NCBI GenBank assembly: GCA_029747585.1
Contig: JAPEVF010000587.1
Location: 1-29,014 of the forward strand
Source: Pleurotus djamor
Taxonomy: Eukaryota > Basidiomycota > Agaricomycetes > Agaricales > Pleurotaceae
Reading direction: 5' to 3'
DNA length: 29,014 bases
A program made the translations under genes and the position numbers. Positions 1 to 10,203 of the stretch are shown here, one piece after another. The notes under the pieces are model-generated. The model had not been told where the DNA came from and did not search any database. It saw only the letters and a list, made by a program, of their open reading frames with translations. How positions within the stretch are numbered: position 1 is the stretch's first letter; each line of letters opens with the position of its first letter.

Positions 1-7
1 CCATTAC

Positions 8-333
8 CTGCTGTCAGAGCAGCCTAGAAACATGAAGGACGGGTCTATAAAAGAGATATCATTTGATACAAACGGGTGGATGGTAGACGATAAGCCAAAC
101 GAACGTTGTGTAACGGCGGATTCTTTGACGAACGATGCGTTGACAGCCTTCATTTTCTTCGCAAAGTGGTCATTTCCTTTGAGCAAGCCGGTCGGATCGG
201 TCGGTGCACCATGGTGTGCACCAGCGTCACCACCTTTACTGTGCGTAAACGGGTGACAATTACCAGTGGAAACGAAGAGTGCGATCCAAAAACCCAAGGC
301 CAGGAGCGAGTTCCACTGGGAGGCGAGCTTCAT
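8..333 (-). CDS. Beta-class carbonic anhydrase, secreted, 5' part (partial at window edge)
   Basis: Beta-carbonic anhydrases reversibly hydrate CO2 to bicarbonate with a zinc ion. Exons run complement(<8..44, 105..333), with a 60-bp intron 45..104 (GTTCGT..TATAG). Splicing it joins the helix LLKGNDHFAKKM to PSFMFLGCSDSR. The latter holds the first zinc-ligand Cys and the Asp-Arg dyad that define the family. The second exon ends at a clean donor (GTAATG, intron from position 7), so the rest of the enzyme lies outside the window. The N-terminus (MKLASQWNSLLALGFWIALF) is a convincing signal peptide, followed by a His-rich linker; most family members are cytosolic or mitochondrial. An ATG at 360 is also in frame, but it lies too close to a TATA box at 379-384, so the start at 333 is preferred. 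Family assignment is strong; the secreted location is inferred. Confidence 0.85.
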
Positions 334-378
334 TATCAGCGGTTCGATAAGTAGCTTCACATATTTGAAAACATACCC

Positions 379-384
379 TTTATA
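379..384 (-). promoter_or_regulatory. TATA box of the carbonic anhydrase gene
   Basis: TATAAA within GGGGTATAAAGGG on the minus strand, 46 bp upstream of the ATG at 333. A start site about 30 bp downstream would leave a very short leader and exclude the ATG at 360. Confidence 0.5.
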
Positions 385-1731
385 CCCCAGCGACTTTCTG
401 TGGAAGTTTTAGCCCGCTTGGAATAGTGCACTGACGGTGGCAGACGTGCGAGCCAACGTAGAATCACGATGCTAAAACATGCAGATACGCACAACTTCTT
501 GCTATTTTGTCAGCAGCTGGCGTTCAGAATCATCATTAAGACATGCTAACCTTTGATGAGATAGGATATACTAATGTTCACTTCGAAAGACATGGGCCGC
601 AACTTTAAGCTAGGTGCGCTTGACCATCCGGGCAATGCCCAGGACTGAGACAACCTAAAGACAGGTGTGTAAGATGGGAGCCTGAAGGGGGTTAGGTGGC
701 TCAGAATTCATCATCATAGGCCAGAGATCCATAATGAATTCTACAAGTAGTTTGAACGTTTGAACGTAGAGACAACGAGCCGCATCGAATTCGGAACAGT
801 GACGTTGAAAGCTAAGCGCTAAGCGCCAAGGCACGAACTTTGCACTCGTCACGGTCAAGTCACGGTCACTCCACTTTCCAATTTCCATCCTCGATTGATC
901 CTCGAAGCTTGAAGGGCCTTCTTAGAGAGCGTTCTGTATAATCTTTCTGGATGAAAATAAAATCCTGTATGCTTCCAGGGACTCCACTTACGCGCTCACG
1001 CGGGATCTCGTCTTGACATGGATACCGGAACAAACTGTCAAACATACCAAATTCTCGAACGGAGCAACTGCAGACTCTGGGAGTGACCTTAAGTCCATGG
1101 TGCCTAACCTCGCCTTGCTTCGTCCCAAACAACTCATGGCCTTGGAATCTGATTCGGGATAATGCAGCCTGTGTCAGCACTCTCACCATGAGCGGTGGAT
1201 TACTTATGTAACCTCGAGATGAAGCCAATATTGCATGGTTCGCAAATCCTTCTCCTCCGCGGTGGAGAAAGTTACGCCGTACATTGAGGTTCTCGGTACT
1301 TGAAGTCAGTCACAGCTTACTCTCGGACTCAGTCTTCGCGCCGCTCCACGCTGCCAATGCTCTTCGTTTTCTTTATCACTTGGTCAACCGGTGTCACCCC
1401 AGCTTTCTCGTATCGAGGTGCTTCGAAAAGTCCGCTCCGTCAATTATCGATGACGACGGATTTAACTCCCCAGACATGACAACGGGCCGTGTGTCTGTCT
1501 TTTATTCCCTATCAATTACCGAAGGTGTATCCGAGGTTGGTCCATGTCCAGCATGTACGAACTCGTAGACTCACTTTTACGACGGTTCAAATTCGGTCAA
1601 TTAGGTTGCTGCATCTTGTATTGCCTCATACAATGTCATAAATGCCTCACGCGGGATGTTTAGTCGCTTCGAGTGCTTGATCTCTGCTGCAAAGTATGTT
1701 CACCTCCGAGGCTATCCCCGTCTCATTGGGG
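385..1731. other. Intergenic region without a recognisable gene
   Basis: About 1.35 kb between the divergent carbonic anhydrase and LPMO genes. It holds short open frames on both strands (the longest 120 codons, minus, 866-1228), but none has a recognisable motif, signal peptide or coherent splice pattern. It probably contains the upstream control regions of both neighbours. Confidence 0.5.
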
Positions 1732-1738
1732 TATAAAA
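1732..1738 (+). promoter_or_regulatory. TATA box of the LPMO gene
   Basis: TATAAAA in the context GGGGTATAAAACG, 58 bp upstream of the ATG at 1790, the usual fungal spacing for a strongly regulated secreted-enzyme promoter. Confidence 0.6.
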
Positions 1739-1789
1739 CGAGCATCTTCATCGTATACCGGCTAAATCACATCCTTTTGCATCTTCAAA

Positions 1790-3019
1790 ATGATTCTCGC
1801 CTCAGTTCTTCTCGCAGCTGGAGTCCTCATCGAATCTGTCGCAGCCCACGGCTACGTACCCCAGATCAAAATTGGCAATCAATACATCCCCGGCTGGAAT
1901 GTACAGAGTGGTTCGTCGCCAGAATATATCTTCCAAAACCGTGAGCTTACCCCGCCTTTCAGACCCATATACTACCCCACAAGTACGCTGAAAGGCCATA
2001 CGTACTCGTTTACTCGACTAATGTCCATATGCTTCGTCTAGCCGTTGAGGGTCGTCCGCCCCACAAAGCCTGATTCCGGCTTCATCTCTGACCCCAGCTC
2101 AGGCGACATCACTTGTTCGATCGGAAACTCATTCCTTCCACCCGTAAGCCGTTCTCTCTCCGCCGTTGACCATGTTCCTGAAGATCTCTAGGGTCCCATC
2201 ACCGCGACTGTGGCCGCCGGCTCAGATGTCACCGTTCTATGGAACACATGGCCTCTAGGACACTTCGGCCCCGTCCTTAACTACTTGGCCAAATGCCCCG
2301 GCGAATGTTCTTCCTGGAAAGGTGATACGGGAACCCCTTGGTTCAAGGTAATTTCCACCCAATCGCTTCCTCGCCCAATGGCTCAGGTTTTTATCAGTTC
2401 CAACAAGACGTCTACACCAATGGTCAATGGGCTTCAGATGCTTTAGCTCTCAACAACGCGACCTACGTTGTGCACATCCCCCGGAACATCTCCCCAGGAA
2501 ACTATGTGAGTACCTGTTTTTGATTCTTTCGCGCTATTCCTCATCGTCTCCTTAGATCCTCCGTCATGAAAACCTCGCCCTCCACGCCGCTAGCAACATC
2601 GGAGGCGCTCAGTTCTACCCTGGTACGTTCCATTCCGTCTTTCAGGTATGGCTCTCGCCTTCTAATCGTTGGTTCCGATAGTCTGCATCCAATTGACCGG
2701 TGCGTTTTACTACCTCCGGTACTGAATTGACAAACTAACTAACCTCCTTTCGCAAGTCACTGGAGGAGGATCCTTGAACCCGTCAGGTCTTGCTTTCCCT
2801 GGCGCGTACTCTGTAAGTCACATTGATCGGCCATCATTCTCGCATTCAATCAATGAACCTAGGCCACTGAACCTGGCGTCCACTTCAACCCATACCAAGG
2901 CGAAGCTGCTAACCAAGTACGTCGTCACTTCTTCTCATCATCAACGCAGATCCTTACTGGAATCCCAACAGGCTTACGTCCCCCCTGGTGGCCCTGTCTA
3001 CCCTGGTCTCCAGTTCTAA
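1790..3019 (+). CDS. AA9 lytic polysaccharide monooxygenase
   Basis: Copper enzyme that oxidatively cleaves cellulose and related glucans outside the cell. Exons: 1790..1910, 1963..1982, 2042..2143, 2192..2347, 2398..2505, 2556..2622, 2682..2699, 2757..2812, 2863..2916, 2972..3019, giving 249 residues with all phases consistent. Residues 1-19 are the signal peptide, and cleavage exposes His20 (AA|HGYV), the N-terminal ligand of the histidine brace. The second brace His is His105 (GHFGP) and the axial Tyr is Tyr190 (AQFYP). Second-sphere His179 (LALH) and Gln188 are present. In mature numbering the ligands are H1, H86 and Y171, close to characterised AA9 enzymes. Other AA9 hallmarks are AKCPGEC, NGQWASD and ISPGNY. 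There is no CBM1; the protein ends shortly after the catalytic domain with a Pro/Gly-rich tail. Two exons are only 20 and 18 nt. Family assignment is very secure; the first two junctions were chosen because they give DPYTTPQPLRVVRP, the expected AA9 sequence. Confidence 0.93.
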
Positions 3020-3202
3020 CCTAACCATATATACAATCGCATGTATTAAATCACGCACCGTCACTGAATCGAAATGGGTAGCTCAAACGCACCCCATCTG
3101 CTTCAAATTATTCGCTCAGGAGTCCCCTGAGGTCACGCATTTTGTCCCATGAACGCGNTTTTTGGTTGTGACCGATCGTCACCGTGACAACGAGTCAGTA
3201 CC

Positions 3203-3762
3203 ATGGTTGGTCCTGATTTTCATGCAGCAGTAAGTCGGAAGCAAAGCGACTTCTGTCAGTCGTCATCGTACTCATGAACGCGACATCTTTAGGTTTACTG
3301 TGCTGTTCGTCAAATTCCACGATCTCAAGTAACTAGCTATGGTACACACTGGCCTGTCGGACACTGCGAGGGTGTTCGCTGACATGGGCTTGCAGGACAT
3401 ATAGCGAAACTGATTGGCGTCCCAAACTACTCGCGTCACGTCGGTCAGAGTCAGTTGATTTTTCCTTACCTGTTCATCGAACGTCGACCGTCCCGCTGAA
3501 ACGGCCATCAAATATCACAGCTCTGAAATACATGCCGGCGAACATTGAACCATCCGTTCCTTGGCATCGCGTCATCTCCGCATCAGGAGCCATCTCGTCT
3601 CGAGGTCCCGACACCAATGGTGCGCAACTCCAGCGAGAAGCGCTGGAAGCCGAGGGCGTCGAGGTAACCGTTGAACGGCTGGGACAATTCAAGGTTGATT
3701 TGAAGATCTATGGATGGTTTCCAGAGCCTGGAACAATTGAGATAGATATCGAAGGGGATTGA
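3203..3762 (+). CDS. atl1: Alkyltransferase-like protein (ATL) of DNA repair
   Basis: ATL proteins bind O6-alkylguanine in DNA, flip the base out and hand the lesion to nucleotide-excision repair. They resemble O6-methylguanine methyltransferase but cannot transfer the alkyl group. Exons: 3203..3229, 3293..3341, 3396..3449, 3521..3762, giving 123 residues, about the length of the fission yeast protein. The active-site motif reads VPWHRVI, so Trp58 replaces the nucleophilic Cys of PCHRV. Tyr25 (VTSYGHIAKL) and the arginine finger Arg39 (NYSRHVGQ) are present. The C-terminus LEAEGVEV..GWFPEP is family-typical. Donor GTCAGT at 3450 was preferred over GTCAGA at 3444 because it restores HVGQTLKYM. 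An ambiguous base (N) at 3158 lies in the upstream region. The gene symbol is by similarity to S. pombe Atl1. Confidence 0.9.
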
Positions 3763-4454
3763 CGCGCTGTTGGACGAGGTATGTGATCGTAGGACTCGGC
3801 CTCCCAATCGCGTGTTCATTCTTGTTCTAGGAAACCATGACGATTACCGTTTGCCTAGAGGCCGGCGCGTCGACGCAAAACAGCCTCATAGACCGTAACA
3901 GTGCGACAACGTCATCGTCCAATTTCATATGTCAGTTTCGTACTGTCACTTTGCTTCTTCCATCATGATCTCACTTTCATTCTGCGACATTTCTTTCGTT
4001 GATCTATAGACAAAAATTCTGATCTTTTTCCTTTGATGACCCTCGCCGACGTGTCGACCATCCTCGAATTCATACTCTGATTTTATCGATCTTCTACTAG
4101 GGTTTCTGGTAGTATCCCGAGCCGACGTCGGTGCTACGGCCTTTGACAGAACTTGCGTTTCCTAGACAATTGGTCCCAACCAACCCAGACTTCACATGCA
4201 GCTCTCCCGATTCACATATAAAGACCACTGTGCTCGACAGTCAGTTTCTTCATTGTGCACTTTGTACACTCACTTCACTTCACCCTTCCTTCTCTCCGAT
4301 CTGTGATCGGCATTTTGTTCTATTCTTCTTTCCAGCAGACTTGTTCTTCACTTCTCCGGCCAACTTTCTTTCACATTTCGTTCCTTGAAGGACTCTTTCC
4401 CATCGGCACCACTCTTTTGAATCGTTTTCCTTGATTTCATCCACCCTCGCGACC
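3763..4454 (+). other. Intergenic region and likely 5' leader of the Asn-rich secreted protein gene
   Basis: No gene recognised. A TATATAAAG-like element (about 4216-4224) followed by a long pyrimidine-rich stretch (4230-4400, CTTCACTTCACCC type) suggests a promoter and a leader of about 200 nt for the gene starting at 4455. Short open frames here have no recognisable features. Confidence 0.4.
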
Positions 4455-5099
4455 ATGTTGTTCTCCAAAGTTGCCATCGTTGCCGCTTTCGTCGGAAGTG
4501 CCTTAGCTCTTCCTGCTTTGGTGAGTACATGATACCTTTACGTCCATGTCCATGGTTGCTCATTGGCGAACAGCAAGCTCGCCAGGCTACGGCTACATCC
4601 CTTACGGCCAACTTCGACCCCTTGACTGCTGCCGTCAACCCGGATCCTCTGACTGCCGCAACTCCAGTCCCCGATGCCAACGCCAATGCCAACACGAACG
4701 TTAACGCTAATGCTAACGTCAACAACAACGTCGACAACAACAACAATAACAACAACAACAATGCTGCCGCGGCTGCAGCTACGGTCACTGTGAGTACTCT
4801 CCTGCAAATTCCTTGGCTGCATCGCACCAACCTTACATCGTCTTCGTAGGTCACTGCTACCGTTACTGCGACGGTCACCGATTTGTCGGCCTGCCCCCCT
4901 ACTGCTGCTCCTCGTGGTGGCTGCTCCTGTTGCCGCAGAACCTGTCGCCCAAGCCGCAGCTGAGCCTGCTCCTGCTCCGGTCGCCGCGGCTGCGGCTGCC
5001 CCCGCTGCTACTGCGGCAGGCAACGCTGACCGCCAAGCACGCGTCAAAGAATTCCTCACCGGTGGTGCCGGCCTTCTTACGAAGCTCATTGGCCTCTAG
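4455..5099 (+). CDS. Small secreted Asn/Ala/Pro-rich protein of unknown function
   Basis: Not a family I recognise. Proposed exons 4455..4520, 4574..4789, 4850..4913 and 4960..5099 give 161 residues. The start MLFSKVAIVAAFVGSALA is a clear signal peptide. The mature part is low complexity: two imperfect NFDPLTAA / NPDPLTAA repeats, an Asn-Ala alternation running into nine consecutive Asn (an AAC microsatellite), six Ala, then TVTVTATVTATVT. The last 22 residues (ADRQARVKEFLTGGAGLLTK plus IGL minus overlap) end in an amphipathic helix-like tail. The first two introns have good GTGAGT donors. The last join is uncertain: without it the third exon stops at once, and the Ala/Pro-rich tail lies in another frame. 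A 46-bp intron 4914..4959 repairs this, but alternatives of 40 and 43 bp or a sequencing indel near CCCCCC at 4893-4898 are possible. Confidence 0.6.
4723..4761 (+). repeat. AAC trinucleotide repeat inside a coding exon
   Basis: An imperfect run of AAC/AAT codons encoding poly-Asn, interrupted by GTC GAC. Such runs change length easily between strains. Confidence 0.7.
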
Positions 5100-5205
5100 G
5101 TAATTTCCTTCGACGCTCGACTTTCTCGCACGTCTCATCACGCTTCCAATAGATCCCCTTCAGCCAGTTTATTGGGCTGGTCAAGTGATTAATAACGTAC
5201 ATTAC

Positions 5206-5300
5206 ATCTGCATGCGGAATAGTACTTAATGTTTTAGTTTTTATTGTGCTTTTTGGAGAAGCATTAATACGGACAGGGTAATAAAATGAAGTTTGTACAT
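5206..5300. repeat. Near-identical duplicate end block, copy A
   Basis: 95 bp matching 10204-10300 with two substitutions (5212 and 5283) and one 2-bp indel. It covers the 3' end and the probable 3' UTR of the F-box gene copies. Similarity stops abruptly to the left and drops to roughly 70 percent by eye to the right. Confidence 0.85.
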
Positions 5301-7036
5301 GATAGATGCGCCTTCGAATCTTGTGAGACGTCGTATTTCCCTGCCAAAGTATCTTAAGTACGATCATGGTCACAACAATTTTGTGAGATATCGACTGACA
5401 CGAAGCCACACCGTTGGGCAGTGTCCCATCTATTGGTTCCATATTCCCCGTGCCCATGAAACTCCATATACTCGGGACACACTGAGCAACAAATCGCATA
5501 GAATCATAATCGACATAACGGCCACCGTACACGATCGTCAAGTCAGCCAAACTCCATTTTGGATAGATGCATTGACCCAAGGCCTCAACATCTTGGATTG
5601 AAGGCTGTAGGGTTCGACATGATGAGCATAAAATATATAAAACCCAGAGCAGGATTATCTTGACGTACATGTGAAGATACAGGGTTGTACGACATCGAGC
5701 CCACGACGAGGGCGTGTAAAGATGGGAACGTCCGTGCTAGACTGTAGGAGGGGGACCTCTACGAAGGGAACGTCGATATGAAGTTCTCGCAAGTTTACGC
5801 CGAGCCCGGAGCGTTCGAATGCTTGACAGAACGATGAGATGCTGTGCTCGCGTCCCCCGAAAGACACCTTAAGCCGAATCAGTCGTTCAAATTTGAGAAC
5901 TCCGGTGTCCCAAGGCGTACAATCATATGGCACCCAAGGTATAAAAACGTGTAGAGAATGGAGGCCTGGAAGATTGAGGGAGGACATGAAGTTCCCAGTC
6001 GGGCCCAAGTTTGCCAAGGGGGAGATGAAAAGTTCTCGAAGGGTGGTAAGTACTATGTTTATTGATGAAAGATGCAATGGATGTATGGCACGATGGGATT
6101 GCGATGGGACTTCAAGTATTTGAAGGTTAACGTTAAGTATCCGATCTGGGGCGAAAAGCAGTTAGTAAGATGTCCATTCCTCCTGAGGGTTGATATCTGG
6201 GGGCGCACCAAGGGCATCCATGAATCCGGGTACGGGAAAGAGGCAGAGCCGCAGAGAAGTGACGTTTGAAGCTGAAGATGCAGAATTGACGAAACCAGCT
6301 GCTGCTGCTACAACCTCCGGTTCCACGGAAGTCCAACTGGAAGCCATAAGTTTCAAGCTTTGCACGGTGGATATTAACCTGAAAATGTCCGCCAAAAAGC
6401 TGACGTGATTCCCACCGGGGCGGGCATAGAGATATAGGGCTTAGGAGCAAGGATTCTCCACAAGTCCCGTAGAAGTGATAATCCAAAATAACCAAGACAA
6501 AGCGAAGAGCTCTTCGTCGTAATAAAAGACTTGGAGACCTTTGACATTGGTCATTCGATGAAGCGCCTTCAAGTAAAGGATGGAAGTCACCATCTGCGAG
6601 GGCCGTCCTACCTCGATGCGGGTTCCCGAGACGNTTTTAGTAGGATGCGTTCAAGGAAATTTTTCATCTTGCTTTTCTTTTCGAAGTAAGAGTCCGTGAC
6701 CTTCAAGAAGCTGACTAAATCCAAGGGAAGCTCAATACGCCGAACACGTCTAGCAAGATGTTCGTGTCTGTAGCAAACCCGTACGAATTTCAGGAACGTT
6801 TTTGTCGTGCAACAGAACAAGGGCGACTTACCTTCTCATGTTACGAAGCCGAGCTATGATATAGGGTACGCAAGGCCTATGTTCAGGCGGTTATACATAA
6901 TATCCATCCCGAACTCATAGAATGCCCGGTTTACCCCACAAAGCTTGGGGAAACACAAGGTTGGAAGCTAAGACGCGATCCGACTCCATATCTCAAAGGG
7001 GAGTTGGATGGCGGGATGAATTTGTTTCGGGATCAT
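5206..7036 (-). pseudogene. Decayed copy of the F-box/repeat protein gene
   Basis: Homologous along its length to the F-box gene at 10239-12033, in the same orientation. The start (ATG at 7036) and F-box begin intact (AIQLPFEIWSRIAS), but codon 23 is a TAG (6968-6970) where the other copy has TAC. The region 6850-6868 carries a 1-nt deletion. The middle exon is split between frames (6608-6820 against 6162-6395), with a further stop near 6440. The penultimate exon (5655-6077) is still recognisable (NFMSSLNLPGLHSLH, FERSGLGVNLRELH) but shifts frame near its end. The last exon matches as SIQDVEALGQ. A good donor (GTAAGT from 6831) and acceptor (TACAG) of the first intron survive. An N lies at 6634. 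It cannot make the full protein; I see no alternative splicing that avoids the TAG. Confidence 0.85.
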
Positions 7037-7335
7037 GGAGCTTTGGGAGGATGGGGAAGACGGCAGTGAGAGGCCTCAAGCATGATTCATCCCGGCGCTA
7101 TGTGTGCATTCATCAATTGATTTCGGATTAAAGGAGGTGAGGACCCATTACAGCTACTGAGCGTACAACACTATCTGACAGAAAGTGCAGGGGATGATGA
7201 TGATGCTCGGGATATGAATAAGGAAGCATACAAGAGAAACCAGACAATATGTAGAGCGAAAGAGCAGCATGAATAGGAATTAATACTACAACCACAACGG
7301 GTGCTGATCTGAAGTCTCATGAATATCACGGCCAC

Positions 7336-9688
7336 TCAGTTATCGCTTTCAGAGGCATCGATAAGAGAACAGAGCGGAAGGACAGCCAGCGACTCACAGG
7401 GTAGATAAGTGTTGGCAATATGGAGAAATCCGGCACCGGTAATTCGACCGTCAAAGGTATCAGTTTCCTTGTATGTGTCCACTACCGTGTCATTCAAGAA
7501 GTCAAGATAGGGATTGAAGAAGACGCGTGCGTGGCGAAGATAGTCCGTCATTTCCGTGAACCTAGGTAACAAGACCGGGGCCCGTGATAGAGCACGATGC
7601 TTTGCGTTCGCCAGATCCTCCATACTCTTTGTTGCCCAAGATGTGACGGTGTGGCCGGACGATAGGTCGAGGAGTAGATAAAAGCAGGATTCAAGGTCGT
7701 GTCTGTGAATGTGTGGGGGCGGGGGACTTTTTTCAAGCAGCTCGATAGCCATGAAAGGTCGTGTACCAGTCCGTTGTTTAGAACTGGGGCCCTTGTTGGC
7801 TTGTGCTGTCATAATGGCAAGATCAAAATCGTTCAAGACACCATACAACTTGTCGCCTTTCTTTCGAATCATGAAGTTCCTTCTGCTCACGTCACAATGA
7901 AGAACATCGGCAATATCGTGGACGCAAACAAGACCTAAATATGGAAGTGAGTTGTTGATGCATCAACGATCTGCACAAGGACCAAGGACTACTCACATCT
8001 GACGAACTCAAAATAGCGCCTGCCGATGAAGGCCGCGGGTTTCTCAATGAACTCATCGATGGGATAGAGGCGTTCGAAGACGTGGACGCGAAGGATCCGT
8101 TCTTCGTAGGGATTATCTTCTGAATTCTGCTCGCTAAAATGCGCGAAGAGACGGCCTTGGATGCCTGTGGGGTCTGGGAATTCGGCGTCATGCAGTAGGT
8201 TGGGCAGATGATCTTTGGGGTCCCATTCCTCGTCCTTCCACGCTGCCTCAACCTTGCTATAGACGTGCCTCAATATCTCGGCTTCCGACTGGCGAGATTT
8301 TGCGGGCCAACTGAATTTGGCGACCACCTCTGCGTTGTTCTTGTCGAGTACCCTTGCATTGACGACGAGCGTACCACGACCACGGAGGCCATGCGTTTGA
8401 TGGATGATCCGACCGAGTTCAAGTGTTCCGTAGTTGGGGAGAGGAACCTTGACTTTCTTAAACAGGCCGTGATAGGTACCTTTGGAGTAACGTTGAGGCT
8501 TCACCAAGCCATTCTGACGTAGCGTCTCTGGGGCGACTCCGGGCATAACATCGGTGCGAATCCCCCATTGCTCTAAAGTGAACGTAGCGATATGTTCCAT
8601 GATGTACTCAAACATATACCAGCGACAGATAAAGTTCAAGGGCTCTGAGCGAAGGAGGATCGAGCGGTCGTAATAGAGAAACTGGATCTCCGAATCAGAG
8701 ATGAGGAAGGAGATGACGTGCTGGCGTAGGCCATACGATAACATTTCCAAGGCATAGCTGGCACACTGCATTTCAGGCGTTTCGGTAACATCTGGATCGG
8801 CAACACGACGTGGAGCAGGGGTAATTTCAGGCGAGCTTGAGGGACGCGGGCTCTTCGCAGCTCTATCGTCGGCATGAGGAGCGGCAGCTCGTTTCTTCCC
8901 CGCCACGGAGGTTGAACTTTCGCTGTTGGGGGTTTCTTGGTTTTGCGTAGTATGGTTCGTGCTTTCGGCTAGAATACGACACGGGGAGTTAGTAAATCAA
9001 CCCAAACTAGTGGATTTCCCGACCACGAACCTTGCTCAGCTTCCACTTCCACTTCCAAACTCTTGTTGAAAACGGCCATCAAGTCCTTTTCGAACAGTTT
9101 GAACTCCCAGAAGGTGAGCACTTCGCACGGATGAAACGGACTCTTCTTAGGACCTTCGTTCGAAAGATTGTCGACACTGCCTCTCCCTTCGGCCTTCAGA
9201 GTGTTTGGGGTGACTCCATGACCATCGGGTTTGCGATCACCGTTGATTCCCCACCATAGGGTAGGATCGTTGCGACAAAGAATCATGGATGCGTTTGGCT
9301 TTTTTCTGTCGAAAACATCGTTGACATACGCAACAAAAGGGTTGTAACGATTTGTTTCATGTGGTACAAACTGACAGTAAGCCTTGCGACGGTGCTCCAG
9401 ACTGTTGTCTGCAGTCTTCCTGATTTCTGAGGGATCCGGGAGGTCCAGGCTAAGGACATTAGCAGCAAACTCTTTGATAGTCAGCTCCTTTTGAAATCTG
9501 AGGTCTTGATTGAGATATAAAACATATGAGCTCTGCCGTGAGTTCGTGCGATGTGACTCATTGGTGTTGGAACCAATAGATAGCAGGGTACTTGTGGGTT
9601 TCGCAGGCAGCGGCTGAGAGCGTTCAGTCGCGTCTGGTATCGTCGCCGATTGCGAAGAGGTAGAAGGTGCTTTCGACATCAGAGACAA
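7336..9688 (-). CDS. FunK1-type fungal protein kinase
   Basis: Belongs to the fungal-type protein kinase family (FunK1), expanded in mushroom-forming fungi; substrates are unknown. Exons complement(7336..7934, 7997..8968, 9031..9688), introns of 62 bp each, 742 residues. Residues 1-220 form an N-terminal region, followed by a Ser/Pro-rich basic linker. The kinase core is visible: beta-3 Lys about 437 (EVVAKFSW), a Glu in SEAEIL, the catalytic loop HCDVSRRNFM with Asp about 558 and Asn 563, the metal-binding motif as NDFDLA (Asp about 579), then GTRPFMAIELL and the FunK1-typical HRHDLES. The usual Arg of HRD is Cys here, and DFG reads DFD, as is common in this family. A strong donor-like GTGAGT near the end (about 7390) could give a slightly different C-terminus; the unspliced end is used here. 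It sits between the decayed F-box copy and the oxidoreductase fragment. Confidence 0.88.
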
Positions 9689-9870
9689 TGATGGAAGCTA
9701 TAGTTCAATTGCAACAAGATGTGCCACGCGAGTTTGCTGAGTTCTAAAAAGAAGCCGAAGTCAAGCGCCCGTTGACAGCCTACCACACCAAAAGTCGCGA
9801 TTCGCGAATGTATAATACCGATATCCGTACAAGTGCGTCTGCAGACCACTCAACTGACATGGTCATCATG

Positions 9871-10199
9871 TCACTGACTCAGCGCAGTGTTCACCGTGAC
9901 GATAACCTTGCCAGTAGCCCTCGAGGTCATCAAACGCTCGTATCCCTTGACGACATCTTCTATCGTAAACACAGAGTCTACAACACCTTTCAGTTCGCCT
10001 AAGGATCGGCATGATTCATCAAACAGGTCAAAAACGAGGTTTCCTCACCTTGAGCGATCAAGTCGCCGAGCGCTTGAAGATGTGCTCGCTCCTCTCTAAC
10101 GCCCGCGATCCTGTTCAAAATCAGAATAAACCCTATAACTCGATGGACACCGAGCCAAACGGGTCGTTGCATCGCAAGTGCTAGTTTGAAAAAGTTGCT
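9871..10199 (-). pseudogene. Truncated MDR oxidoreductase fragment
   Basis: Contains the equivalents of the last part of exon 4, exon 5 (10049..10110) and exon 6 (9871..9998) of the oxidoreductase gene at 12966-14314. Exons 5 and 6 have exactly the same lengths as in the intact gene (62 and 128 nt). Readable stretches are ALAMQRPVWLGV, LGDLIAQ, GELKGVVDSVF and YERLMTSRATGKVIV, ending at the same stop position. The intron between exons 4 and 5 is shrunk to about 29 bp with a poor donor, and everything upstream of exon 4's end is missing. The homology stops at about 10199, where the F-box unit begins. No ATG or promoter remains in place, so it is a remnant. Confidence 0.85.
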
Positions 10200-10203
10200 A
10201 TGT

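Noticed and set aside
866..1228. 120-codon minus-strand open frame in the left intergenic region
   Set aside because: No motif, signal peptide, or splice partner; composition looks random.
3272..3819. Minus-strand frames across the ATL gene
   Set aside because: Antisense shadows of a gene with clear family motifs on the plus strand.
4348..5089. Long minus-strand open frames opposite the Asn-rich protein gene (176 and 183 codons)
   Set aside because: They are antisense to AAC and GCN repeats and read as simple poly-Leu, poly-Val and poly-Ala; shadows of the repeat.
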